Assembly: GCA_035512695.1 (NCBI GenBank)
Contig: DATKDL010000031.1
Span: forward strand, 1 to 14,360
DNA length: 14,360 bases
DNA from: DATDOR01 sp035512695
Lineage (GTDB): Bacteria > Chloroflexota > Anaerolineae > Anaerolineales > JABWBV01
Direction: 5' to 3'
The position numbers were made by a program, and so were the translations under genes. Below, in pieces: positions 1 through 6,431 of this stretch. The notes under the pieces were generated by a model, which worked only from the letters and a program-made list of their open reading frames with translations, was not told the DNA's origin and searched no databases. Positions within the stretch are counted from its first letter, which is position 1. Each line of letters begins with the position of its first letter.

Positions 1-246
1 CAGGGCGAAGCCACCCTGATCGCCGGGGGCGGCTCGCAGACCAACACCTTCCGCTGGGGGGATTACGCCGGGATGGCGCTCGACCCGCAGGACCAGTGCA
101 AGTTCTGGTTCACGACCGAGTACTACAACGCATCCGGGTCCAACTGGCAGACTCGCGTTGGGACGTTTACCTTCCCGAGCTGCACGGGACCCGACCTGGA
201 TATCGACATCTTCCTACCGGTTATCCTGCGTCCAGGTCAACATTGA
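1..246 (+). CDS. C-terminal fragment of a secreted/extracellular protein (5' end outside window)
   Basis: Frame 1 is open from the first base to a TGA at 244-246, giving 81 residues of a protein that starts upstream. The visible part has a RWGDYAGMALDP motif, then a Cys and FWFTTEYY, then a Trp and TRVGTFTFPSC. This pattern of aromatic, beta-rich sequence with two Cys recurs in large secreted bacterial proteins, which I recognise as a type but cannot name as a family. The last residues are FLPVILRPGQH, a short hydrophobic-plus-Arg tail like those that end many Chloroflexota exported proteins; its function is unknown to me. No catalytic motif is visible in this fragment. The reading frame is sure, the extracellular location is inference, and no enzymatic role can be assigned. 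Confidence 0.75.
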   Translation, partial: QGEATLIAGGGSQTNTFRWGDYAGMALDPQDQCKFWFTTEYYNASGSNWQTRVGTFTFPSCTGPDLDIDIFLPVILRPGQH

Positions 247-269
247 AATAGCACACGGATCCTTCAAAA

Positions 270-306
270 CCTCCGTATAGGTTCTCCCGTGGAACCTGTA
301 CGGAGG
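270..306. terminator. 15-bp hairpin downstream of the secreted-protein gene
   Basis: Bases 270-284 pair with 292-306 with one T/G wobble and a 7-nt loop. It begins 23 nt after the TGA of the first gene. There is no T-run after the right arm, so it may be a Rho-type or structural element, not a classic intrinsic terminator. The rest of 247-411 is AT-richer than its surroundings and I see no gene in it. Confidence 0.4.
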
Positions 307-411
307 GATCGAAGTTTTCGTGTTCCAGCTTTCAAACTCCACCTGCTTTTCCGACCCACCGAAGCCCAAAACTCGGGGTCCCCATGCGCCATGGCAGCCA
401 GATAAACCCAT

Positions 412-439
412 TATAATGAGTTATCATGTCTGCATGGAG
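412..439 (+). promoter_or_regulatory. -10 box and Shine-Dalgarno for the first aminopeptidase
   Basis: A perfect TATAAT lies at 412-417. No good -35 is visible 16-18 nt upstream. A GGAG at 436-439 sits 5 nt before the ATG at 445, so this gene would have a short leader of roughly 20 nt with a ribosome binding site, unlike the leaderless-looking genes elsewhere in the window. Confidence 0.5.
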
Positions 440-444
440 AATTT

Positions 445-1548
445 ATGGACCCGCGCATCGAAAAATTAGCCGATATCCTCGTTAACTATTCCATCTCAGT
501 CAAAAAAGACAATTGGGTCGTCATCAACGGGGACGCCATCGCCGCCCCACTGATCAAGGCCGCCACCCGTCTCGTGCTGGAAGCCGGCGGGCACCCGACC
601 GTCCTGCTCTCGGACGGCTCGATCGGCGAGACCCAGCTGCGCCATTCCAGCGACGAACAGCTCAAATGGGTCTCCCCGGTCTCGAAACTGATCTACGATA
701 AGGCCGACGCTTTCATCAACATCATCGCCGGCGACAACACCCGCGCCCTGAGCGGGATCGACCCTGCCAAGCAAGCCACCCGCTCCGCCGCCACCCGCGA
801 ACTGACCGAGACCTTCCTGAAACGCTCCGCCGCCGGCAAGCTCAACTGGGTCATCACCCAGTTCCCCTGCCACGCCTACGCCCAGGAAACGGACATGAGC
901 GTGCGGGATTACGCCGATTTCGTCTTCGCCTCCACCTTCGCCGACCGGGCGGACGCCGTCGATCGCTGGCAGGCCTTCCACGACCGGCAGGAGAAGCTGA
1001 TCAAGTGGCTCAAAGGCAAAGACAAAGTCCACGTGCGCGGGCCGAACATCGACCTGGCGCTCTCGATCAAGGGCCGGACATTCATCAACGCCGACGGAAA
1101 GAAGAATATGCCCGATGGCGAGATCTTCACCGGCCCGGTGGAGGACTCGGTCAGCGGATGGGTGCGCTTCACATACCCGGCGCTGCGCGGCGGGATGGAA
1201 GTCGACGGGGTCGAGTTCCAGTTCTACGGCGGCAAGATCACCAAGGCCACGGCCCTAAAGAACCAGGCCTACCTGGACAGCCAGCTCGACGCCGACGCCG
1301 GCGCCCGCTACCTGGGTGAGTTCGCCATCGGGACCAACTACGGCATCCAGCGCTTTTCCAAGAACATCCTCTTTGACGAGAAGATCGGCGGCACCCTCCA
1401 CATGGCCGTCGGCGCCGGCTACCCGGAGACGGGCAGCAAGAACCAGTCGGCCATCCATTGGGATTTCATCTGCGACATGCGGGACGACAGCGAGATCCTG
1501 GTCGACGGCGAACTGTTCTATAAGAACGGGCAGTTCGCGATCGAATAA
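445..1548 (+). CDS. M29-family metallo-aminopeptidase (copy 1)
   Basis: This 367-residue protein matches the peptidase family M29 (thermophilic aminopeptidase T/II, AmpS type), which removes N-terminal amino acids from peptides in the cytoplasm with a co-catalytic metal pair. The family's metal and active-site residues appear in order: Glu226 in MPDGEIFTGP, Glu292 in YLGEFAIGTNYG, His319 and Tyr326 in TLHMAVGAGYP, then His338 and Asp340 in IHWD. The spacing between Tyr326 and His338 looks shorter than I recall for AmpS, so a loop seems trimmed. There is no signal peptide or TM segment. The start is supported by GGAG 5 nt upstream and by matching the paralogue's N-terminus (MDPR..KLA.ILVNYS). 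A strong hairpin separates it from the paralogue that follows, so the two may be transcribed separately. Confidence 0.92.
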   Translation: MDPRIEKLADILVNYSISVKKDNWVVINGDAIAAPLIKAATRLVLEAGGHPTVLLSDGSIGETQLRHSSDEQLKWVSPVSKLIYDKADAFINIIAGDNTRALSGIDPAKQATRSAATRELTETFLKRSAAGKLNWVITQFPCHAYAQETDMSVRDYADFVFASTFADRADAVDRWQAFHDRQEKLIKWLKGKDKVHVRGPNIDLALSIKGRTFINADGKKNMPDGEIFTGPVEDSVSGWVRFTYPALRGGMEVDGVEFQFYGGKITKATALKNQAYLDSQLDADAGARYLGEFAIGTNYGIQRFSKNILFDEKIGGTLHMAVGAGYPETGSKNQSAIHWDFICDMRDDSEILVDGELFYKNGQFAIE

Positions 1549-1555
1549 AATTCAG

Positions 1556-1608
1556 GTGAAAATTGGGTGCAAGCGGGGGAGAAACCCCCGCTTGCACCCA
1601 ATTTTCAC
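1556..1608. terminator. Perfect 24-bp stem between the two aminopeptidase genes
   Basis: Arms 1556-1579 and 1585-1608 are perfectly complementary around the loop AGAAA. The stem has a GC-rich top and an AAAATT/AATTTT base, so it could act on either strand as an A-stem-T terminator, though the T-run lies within the stem. It starts 7 nt after the TAA of the first gene. Confidence 0.75.
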
Positions 1609-1635
1609 GACTTTATAGACGACGCGACAACGGAG
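1592..1635 (+). promoter_or_regulatory. Possible promoter plus Shine-Dalgarno that fixes a TTG start
   Basis: GGAG at 1632-1635 stands 7 nt before TTG at 1643, which supports TTG as the real start; no in-frame ATG gives the conserved MDPR N-terminus. A weak promoter candidate is TTGCAC (1592-1597), 16 nt, TATAGA (1614-1619). Its -35 would lie inside the right arm of the hairpin, so the promoter is doubtful while the SD is firm. Confidence 0.45.
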
Positions 1636-1642
1636 TGCACAT

Positions 1643-2743
1643 TTGGATCCCAGAACAACAAAACTAGCCTACATCCTGGTGAACTACTCGACCGAGGTCA
1701 AACCGGGTGACAGGGTCGCCATCCGCGGCGACATCGCCGCCGCACCGCTGCTCAACGAGGTCCTGCGCTACACCCTGCGCGCCGGCGGCCTGCCGCAGAT
1801 GATCATCGACAGCGACGAGTTCATGGAAACCCTGTACACCGAGGCCGGGCCGGACCAGCTAGAGTACGCCCCTCCGATCGAAAAGATCCAGAACGAGGAG
1901 AGCGACGTCATCATCTTCGTGCGCGCCTCCGAAAACACCCGGGCGTTGACCGGGGTCGACCCGGAGAAGCAGGCCATGCACCAATCCGCGCTGCGGCCCT
2001 ATCGCGAGGCCCGCATGGACCGCTCGGCGGCCGGAACGCTGCGGTGGGTGCTGACCCAATACCCCTGTGCGGCTTACGCCCAGGAAGGGGATATGAGCCT
2101 GGAGGAATTCGAAAACTTCGTCTACGGCGCGACCTTCGCCGACCAGGAAGACCCGGTCGCCTGCTGGCTGGACATCGCCAAAACCCAGCAGCGGCTGGTG
2201 GACTGGCTGAAGGGCAAGAGCCAGGTGGAAGTGCGCGGCCCAAACGTCGACCTGGCGCTCTCGATCAAGGGCCGGACCTTCATCAACTCGGCCGGGAAGC
2301 GCAACATGCCCAGCGGCGAGATCTACACCGGGCCGGTCGAGAACTCGGTCAACGGCTGGGTCAAATTTACGTACCCGGCGGTGCGGGAGGGCCGGGAAGT
2401 CGAGGGGGTCGAGTTCCGATTTGAGGACGGGAAGGTGGTCGAGGCCTCGGCGAAAAAGAACGCCGAATACCTGTACAGCCAGCTCGACAGCGACAAGGGC
2501 GCCCGCTACCTGGGCGAGTTCGCCGTCGGGACCAACTACGGGATTCAGCGCTTCACGAAGAACATCCTGTTCGACGAAAAGATCGCCGGGACGATCCACA
2601 TGGCCGTCGGCGCCGGCTATCCGGACACCGGCAGCAAGAATCGCTCGGCCGTGCACTGGGACTTCATCTGCGATATGCGCGACGACAGCGAGATCGTGGT
2701 GGATGGGGAGTTGTTTTATAAGAACGGGGCGTTCACGATTTAG
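1643..2743 (+). CDS. M29-family metallo-aminopeptidase (copy 2, TTG start)
   Basis: This 366-residue paralogue of the preceding gene has the same expected reaction: metal-dependent release of N-terminal residues from cytoplasmic peptides. The catalytic and metal ligands fall at the same positions as in copy 1: Glu226, Glu292, His319, Tyr326, His338 and Asp340. By eye the two proteins are close to identical from residue 198 to the end and clearly diverged in residues 50-130, the probable substrate-specificity region. The rare TTG start is chosen because it gives MDPRTTKLAYILVNYS, aligning residue for residue with copy 1, and because GGAG lies 7 nt before it. The pair is a tandem duplication; different peptide preferences are a reasonable guess but not shown by sequence. 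Confidence 0.92.
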   Translation: MDPRTTKLAYILVNYSTEVKPGDRVAIRGDIAAAPLLNEVLRYTLRAGGLPQMIIDSDEFMETLYTEAGPDQLEYAPPIEKIQNEESDVIIFVRASENTRALTGVDPEKQAMHQSALRPYREARMDRSAAGTLRWVLTQYPCAAYAQEGDMSLEEFENFVYGATFADQEDPVACWLDIAKTQQRLVDWLKGKSQVEVRGPNVDLALSIKGRTFINSAGKRNMPSGEIYTGPVENSVNGWVKFTYPAVREGREVEGVEFRFEDGKVVEASAKKNAEYLYSQLDSDKGARYLGEFAVGTNYGIQRFTKNILFDEKIAGTIHMAVGAGYPDTGSKNRSAVHWDFICDMRDDSEIVVDGELFYKNGAFTI

Positions 2744-2761
2744 AAATTTTTATGATTTTTG

Positions 2762-2808
2762 AAAAAAGAGCCTGCGGCGGGGTGAAACCCCGCCGCAGGC
2801 TCTTTTTT
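2762..2808. terminator. Strong bidirectional intrinsic terminator
   Basis: Arms 2762-2782 and 2788-2808 form a perfect 21-bp stem with loop TGAAA. The stem has a run of six A on the left and eight T on the right, the classic A-stem-T form. It lies 18 nt after the stop of the second aminopeptidase. Confidence 0.9.
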
Positions 2809-2828
2809 TTCGATCCCGCTTTTCCCTC

Positions 2829-2857
2829 TTGATTAAATAGAACATCCGTGCTATTAT
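2829..2857 (+). promoter_or_regulatory. Near-consensus sigma70-type promoter
   Basis: TTGATT at 2829-2834, a 17-nt spacer, and TATTAT at 2852-2857. The predicted start near 2864 would give a leader of about 50 nt before the ATG at 2913. AAGGAG at 2901-2906, 6 nt before the ATG, is the best Shine-Dalgarno in the window. Confidence 0.7.
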
Positions 2858-2912
2858 CATCTCGCTTTCCCGTTCGCACATCCGGAGCGGTCTGCCCCGG
2901 AAGGAGTCGACC

Positions 2913-3668
2913 ATGTTCAAAGAATATTCCACCCCCATCGGTCCGATCCGGATGCGGCGCGGCCTGGTGTTCGGCGTCATCATCATCTTCGCGCTGCTGG
3001 CGTTCGAGATCTTCAACTACAGCACCACCGACTATGCCCTGCACGACCTGCTCGGAGACCTGTCCTTCCTAGACCTGCGCTGGTCGACGATCCTGGCGCT
3101 GGCCTTCTGCGGGATCGATTTTGCCGGGATCGCCCGCATCTTCACCCCCGAAGATGGCGCAGAGGAGCCGGCCGAGGTCTGGTACCTGTTCGGCGCCTGG
3201 CTGCTGGGCGCCACGATGAACGCCATGCTGACCTGGTGGGGCGTCTCGATCGCCATCCTCAACCACCAGTCACTCGGCAGCGCCGTCGTGGACCGGGCCA
3301 CCCTGCTCAAGGCCGTCCCGATCTTCGTGGCCGTCCTGGTCTGGCTCAGCCGCGTGCTGCTGATCGGAACCTTCTCGATCGCCGGGGACCGGCTTTTCAG
3401 CCAGGGCAAGGCCGGGCGGACAAATTTTCGGCGGGCCGGGCCCTCCTCTTCCGGCGGCCCCCAGTGGACCCGTCCGAAGGCTCAGCCGTCCCCCTTCCGG
3501 GCCGCCTCCCACCCGGCGCCGAAACCGCGCTCCTTCACCCCGCCCGGTCCGTACGACCCCGGCCCAAATGAAGATTACGAGGAGCCGCCCCCGTCCCGGG
3601 CCGAGCCGACCTATCACCCGGTCTCGATGCAGGGCCGCCGCTCCGGACCCGGCAATCCCCGCCGTTGA
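2913..3668 (+). CDS. Four-TM membrane protein with proline-rich cytosolic tail, function unknown
   Basis: I do not recognise this 251-residue protein as a named family. Four hydrophobic segments can be seen at about residues 18-36, 57-76, 90-113 and 132-154. After residue 160 the sequence becomes a low-complexity tail of about 90 residues rich in Pro, Ser, Arg and Gly, probably disordered, ending in GNPRR. With four TM segments the N-terminus and tail should share a side; positive charges at both (RMRR near residue 14, and the Arg-rich tail) suggest the cytoplasm. The start is firm: AAGGAG 6 nt before the ATG and a strong promoter upstream. It is flanked by strong terminators on both sides, so it is probably a single-gene unit. 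A scaffold or anchor role for the tail is speculation. Confidence 0.8.
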   Translation: MFKEYSTPIGPIRMRRGLVFGVIIIFALLAFEIFNYSTTDYALHDLLGDLSFLDLRWSTILALAFCGIDFAGIARIFTPEDGAEEPAEVWYLFGAWLLGATMNAMLTWWGVSIAILNHQSLGSAVVDRATLLKAVPIFVAVLVWLSRVLLIGTFSIAGDRLFSQGKAGRTNFRRAGPSSSGGPQWTRPKAQPSPFRAASHPAPKPRSFTPPGPYDPGPNEDYEEPPPSRAEPTYHPVSMQGRRSGPGNPRR

Positions 3669-3680
3669 GATGGAGCGAAA

Positions 3681-3727
3681 AAAAAAGAAGACGGGGCGGC
3701 GAAGTTCGCCGCCCCGTCTTCTTTTTT
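3681..3727. terminator. Strong bidirectional intrinsic terminator
   Basis: Arms 3681-3702 and 3706-3727 form a 22-bp perfect stem with a 3-nt loop, six A/T pairs at the base, and a GC core. It closes the four-TM gene. Only 5 nt separate its end from the -10 box of the next gene. Confidence 0.9.
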
Positions 3728-3732
3728 CGTCA

Positions 3733-3738
3733 TACAAT
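3733..3738 (+). promoter_or_regulatory. TACAAT -10 box, 6 nt before ATG (leaderless candidate)
   Basis: TACAAT at 3733-3738 is followed by six bases and then the ATG at 3745, so the expected transcription start is the ATG itself. There is no Shine-Dalgarno in those six bases (ACCCCC). No -35 is visible, since the upstream region is the terminator stem. Confidence 0.5.
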
Positions 3739-3744
3739 ACCCCC

Positions 3745-4425
3745 ATGCCCCACATCGGCACCCTCACCGAAAAATCCCTCCACGCCGCCCTCAAAGCCCA
3801 TTTCGCCCGGCCCGGCGACGAGCTGGAGGTCCCGGTGGAGGGCTTCGTCATCGACATCGTGCGGGGGAATGAGCTGACCGAGATCCAGACCGGCGGTTTT
3901 ACCGCGCTCAAGCGCAAGCTGGCCGCGCTGCTCGCGGTCGGCTACCACGTCCACCTGGTCCACCCGATCCCGGCGGTCAAGTGGATCGTCAGGGAGGCGG
4001 GCGGGGGGCGGCGCGCCGGGCGGCGGAAGAGCCCGCGCCGCGGCCGGGTCCTGGATGTCTTCGCGGAACTCGTGCGCATCCCGCACCTGCTCGCTGCACC
4101 GGGTTTCTCGCTGGAGGTCGTCCTGACCCACCAGGAGGAAGTTCGCACCGACGACGGCAGGGGCAGCTGGCGGCGCAAAGGCTGGAGCCTGGCCGACCAC
4201 CGGCTGCTGGAAGTCGTCGAGACACAGGTGTTCCGGAACCGGGAGGACTACCTGGCCTGCCTTCCACCGGACTTGCCGCGCCCCTTCACCAACCGGGCGC
4301 TTTCACAGTCGCTCGGCGCCCCCCTGTGGCTGGCCCAAAAGATGACCTACACGCTCGAAAAGGCCGGCTGGCTCGAGCGGGCCGGAAAGGAGGGGAGGGC
4401 GCACCTTTTTTCGGCAAGAGAATAA
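3745..4425 (+). CDS. Uncharacterised protein; possible PD-(D/E)XK-like nuclease fold with C-terminal winged helix
   Basis: This 226-residue soluble protein is of a type I have seen as hypothetical in Chloroflexota. Its first 60 residues resemble the core of PD-(D/E)XK nucleases: a helix with Glu9, a strand with Asp37 (GFVIDIVRG), a strand with Glu46-Ile-Gln48 (LTEIQT), then a helix with Lys56 and Lys58. The usual E-x-K lysine is Gln here, so a lysine from the next helix might substitute. A basic stretch (residues 89-101) follows, and residues 180-222 look like a winged helix (RALSQSLGAPLWLAQKMTYT, then GWLERAGKEGRAHLF). The frame is open back to 3568, but that would cross the terminator; the ATG at 3745 is preferred because of the -10 box 6 nt upstream. 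The function is a hypothesis; the gene call is firm. Confidence 0.72.
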   Translation: MPHIGTLTEKSLHAALKAHFARPGDELEVPVEGFVIDIVRGNELTEIQTGGFTALKRKLAALLAVGYHVHLVHPIPAVKWIVREAGGGRRAGRRKSPRRGRVLDVFAELVRIPHLLAAPGFSLEVVLTHQEEVRTDDGRGSWRRKGWSLADHRLLEVVETQVFRNREDYLACLPPDLPRPFTNRALSQSLGAPLWLAQKMTYTLEKAGWLERAGKEGRAHLFSARE

Positions 4426-4495
4426 GCGAATGGGCGGATGGGCGAACCACCCATTCGCCCATTCGCCCATCCGCCCATTCGCTTATTCTCTTGCC
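4413..4495. repeat. 34-bp perfect inverted repeat spanning the ends of two convergent genes
   Basis: Bases 4413-4446 are perfectly complementary to 4462-4495, with a 15-nt loop. The arms contain the last codons and stop of both flanking genes. The right side (4450-4481) is also four tandem 8-bp units, three CCCATTCG and one CCCATCCG. There is no T-run, but the structure sits where a bidirectional terminator for the convergent genes would be expected. Confidence 0.85.
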
Positions 4496-5172
4496 AACAA
4501 GACACCGGCCAGTTCGGGCGTTTCATCCAGAATGAGATCCGCCCCCTGCCTTTCCAATTCCCCCCGCTCCCCAAACCCGCACAGTACCCCCACCGTCTGC
4601 GTCCCGGCTGCCTGGCCGGCGCGCAGGTCGACGGTCGTGTCCCCGACCATGACGGTCTCCTCCGGCACGGCGCCCATCTGTTCCATCGCCCAGATCACCG
4701 GGTCGGGCCAGGGCTTGGTCCGGACGGCGGTCTGGGCGCTGGCGACGCAGTCGAAGAACTCGCCGAAGCCGAAGTGGTCCAGAAAACCCTGGGTGCCGCG
4801 CTTCGGTCGGGCGGAGACGACGGCCATCTTGTAGTGCGGTCGCAGTTTTTCGAGCATTTCCCGCACTCCCGGGACAAGGGCATATTCGTGCTCCCGGGCG
4901 CCGATCCCGCGGGTGTGCAGCCAATCGCCGAAGCGGGACAGCTCGTCGTCCAGGTGCAGCCGGTCCGGGATGCCGAGCAGCAGGTTGCCGGGCGCCTCGG
5001 CCCACATCACGAACCGCCGGGCGAACCGGTGGACGTCGCGGCCCGGGAGCAGCGGGCGAAACGGCCGGAAATATTTTTCAAAACGGTGGGCGTACTGGTC
5101 GTCCGTGTCGCGCAGGGTCCCATCGACGTCGAAGCAGATGGCGGTGATGCGGGTGGGGTCAAAGGAGCTCAT
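4483..5172 (-). CDS. HAD-superfamily hydrolase, phosphoglycolate-phosphatase-like
   Basis: This 229-residue protein has all four HAD motifs: motif I DVDGT with nucleophile Asp15 and acid/base Asp17; motif II Ser120 in VVSARPKRG; motif III Lys153 in RTKPWPDP; motif IV GDTTVD with Asp178 and Asp182. Residues 20-100 form the helical cap typical of subfamily I (phosphoglycolate phosphatase Gph, pyrophosphatase PpaX, beta-phosphoglucomutase). The motifs do not settle the substrate. Its ATG overlaps the TGA of the upstream protease gene (ATGA), and GGAG lies 4 nt before it, so it should be translated by coupling from the protease message. The C-terminus LARE is encoded inside the 34-bp inverted repeat shared with the convergent gene. 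Confidence 0.88.
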   Translation of the reverse strand: MSSFDPTRITAICFDVDGTLRDTDDQYAHRFEKYFRPFRPLLPGRDVHRFARRFVMWAEAPGNLLLGIPDRLHLDDELSRFGDWLHTRGIGAREHEYALVPGVREMLEKLRPHYKMAVVSARPKRGTQGFLDHFGFGEFFDCVASAQTAVRTKPWPDPVIWAMEQMGAVPEETVMVGDTTVDLRAGQAAGTQTVGVLCGFGERGELERQGADLILDETPELAGVLLARE

Positions 5173-6323
5173 CTGGCTCCGAGCGTCACCGTGATCTCGA
5201 GCGTCTCCCCGCCCCGGATCACCGTCAGCACCACCTCATCCCCCGGGGACTTCTCAAGGATCAGGTAGCCCAGCAGATCCCCAAAGACGATGACCTCGCG
5301 TTCGTCGATGTGCGTGATCAGATCGCCCACGCGGACGCCGCCCGTGGCAGCCGGGCCGTTCTCGGTCAGCAGGGTCACCAGGGCGCCGGTCGACTGCGGC
5401 AGATTGAACTCCTCCTGGTCGAAGATGGTGAGCTCGGACAGGCTGGAGACCCCCAGGAACGGGTAGGAGTACGACCCGTCGGCGATCAGGCTGGGGGCGA
5501 CCCGTTTGAGGATGTTGACTGAGATCGCAAAACCGATCCCCGAGTTGGCCGGGGAGCCGTCGGTGGTGAAAGATTCGGTCTGGATCGCCCGGTTGACCCC
5601 GATCACCTCGCCCAGGATATTGAGCAGCGGGCCGCCGGAGTTGCCCGGGTTGATGGCCGCATCGGTCTGGATCAGGTCGCCGGCGGAGAAGGGGCGGCCG
5701 TCCTCGGTGATGTTCAGCGAAGTCAGGACCCGGCCCTTGGCCGAAACCACCCCAACCGTCATCGTGCTGCCGAGGCCGAACGGGCTGCCGATCGCCACCG
5801 CCACATCGCCGACCCGAATCAGGTCTGAATCCCCCAGGGTCAGCGGGTGGAGCTGCTCGTCCGGGACTTCGACGGAAAGGACCGCCAGGTCGGAGTCGAG
5901 GTCGGTCCCGATCACCGTACCGCGAGTCTTGAAACCGTTCCAGAAGGCGACCTCGATGGCCGTGGCGCCTTCGATCACATGGTAGTTCGTGACGATGTGG
6001 CCCTCCCCATCGATAACGAACCCGCTGCCCTGTCCGGCGATCAGGCCGCCCGCGACGATCCGGATCACGACCACGCCGCGATGGACGCGCTCGTAGAGGG
6101 CTGCCAGGATGTCCCCATCCGCCAGGAAGTGATCCGCGCCCGCCGGGGTTTCGACCGGCTCTCCGGGGTTCGGGGTGGCTTCCGAGACGGGCAGCGCCGC
6201 CGTCTCGACCGGCTGGGCCGGGTCCCCACCCGGGGCGGCGGGCATGGCGACGGCGCAGGCCAGGCTCGCGGCGAACAAGACCAGGACGGCGGGAAGCAGG
6301 TGCAGGGATTTTCGGATATTCAT
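5169..6323 (-). CDS. htrA: HtrA/DegP-family (S1C) serine protease, predicted lipoprotein, one PDZ domain
   Basis: This 384-residue protein begins with a signal sequence (RK, then a hydrophobic stretch) and a plausible lipobox ASLAC, placing Cys23 as the lipid-modified residue and the protein on the outer face of the membrane. Residues 27-65 are a Pro/Ala/Glu-rich linker. The trypsin-like domain (about 75-275) has the triad His115 (TNYHVIEG), Asp145 (DSDLAVL) and Ser229 (NPGNSGGPL). A single PDZ domain occupies about 285-380. HtrA proteases degrade or regulate misfolded exported proteins. The start at 6323 is supported by a good promoter whose -10 ends 8 nt upstream. The stop overlaps the start of the HAD phosphatase, so the two form an operon. 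The Ser at the -3 position of the lipobox is less usual, so lipidation is likely but not certain. Confidence 0.9.
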   Translation of the reverse strand: MNIRKSLHLLPAVLVLFAASLACAVAMPAAPGGDPAQPVETAALPVSEATPNPGEPVETPAGADHFLADGDILAALYERVHRGVVVIRIVAGGLIAGQGSGFVIDGEGHIVTNYHVIEGATAIEVAFWNGFKTRGTVIGTDLDSDLAVLSVEVPDEQLHPLTLGDSDLIRVGDVAVAIGSPFGLGSTMTVGVVSAKGRVLTSLNITEDGRPFSAGDLIQTDAAINPGNSGGPLLNILGEVIGVNRAIQTESFTTDGSPANSGIGFAISVNILKRVAPSLIADGSYSYPFLGVSSLSELTIFDQEEFNLPQSTGALVTLLTENGPAATGGVRVGDLITHIDEREVIVFGDLLGYLILEKSPGDEVVLTVIRGGETLEITVTLGAR

Positions 6324-6331
6324 ATTAAAAA

Positions 6332-6361
6332 ATTGTATGCCCGGGCCGGTGGTTTGGTCAA
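6332..6361 (-). promoter_or_regulatory. Near-consensus promoter for the HtrA-phosphatase operon
   Basis: On the minus strand TTGACC (6361-6356), an 18-nt spacer, and TACAAT (6337-6332). Eight bases then separate the -10 from the ATG at 6323, so transcription would start one or two bases before the ATG. No Shine-Dalgarno fits in that space. This is the only leaderless-type start here that also has a good -35. Confidence 0.7.
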
Positions 6362-6420
6362 GCAGCAGAAGTGAGGTTTCAGGATACTCTTATTTGCGGC
6401 ACGAGTTAACCCAATCATGC

Positions 6421-6426
6421 TATCAT
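6421..6426 (+). promoter_or_regulatory. TATCAT -10 box, 5 nt before ATG (leaderless candidate)
   Basis: TATCAT at 6421-6426 is followed by AAAGC and the ATG at 6432. No Shine-Dalgarno is present. A TTGCGG at 6394-6399 is too far (21 nt) to be a good -35. It is divergent from the HtrA promoter in a 108-nt gap. Confidence 0.4.
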
Positions 6427-6431
6427 AAAGC

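Noticed and set aside
214..411. 65-codon minus-strand frame in the gap after the secreted-protein gene
   Set aside because: It overlaps the end of the first gene and the hairpin, has no SD or promoter and no recognisable sequence.
426..485. Possible 19-codon upstream leader peptide overlapping the start of the first aminopeptidase
   Set aside because: It lies 8 nt after TATAAT, which would fit the leaderless pattern, but it has no codon or composition signal, and the real gene has its own SD; a second out-of-frame ATG at 434 shows that such chance starts are common here.
1556..1608. Riboswitch or structured RNA between the aminopeptidases
   Set aside because: It is a simple perfect stem with a 5-nt loop and no junctions or conserved aptamer-like core; a terminator explains it.
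1859..2656. 265-codon open frame opposite the second aminopeptidase
   Set aside because: Shadow frame; the sense strand encodes conserved M29 residues and is aligned to its paralogue.
3568..3744. N-terminal extension of the 3745 gene to an upstream ATG
   Set aside because: It would run through the end of the four-TM gene in another frame and the strong terminator; its Arg/Pro/Lys-rich translation is that of shadow frame plus hairpin. A -10 box 6 nt before the ATG at 3745 explains the start better.
4450..4481. Four tandem 8-bp units that might look like a small CRISPR or satellite
   Set aside because: There are no spacers and the units are part of one arm and the loop of the 34-bp palindrome.
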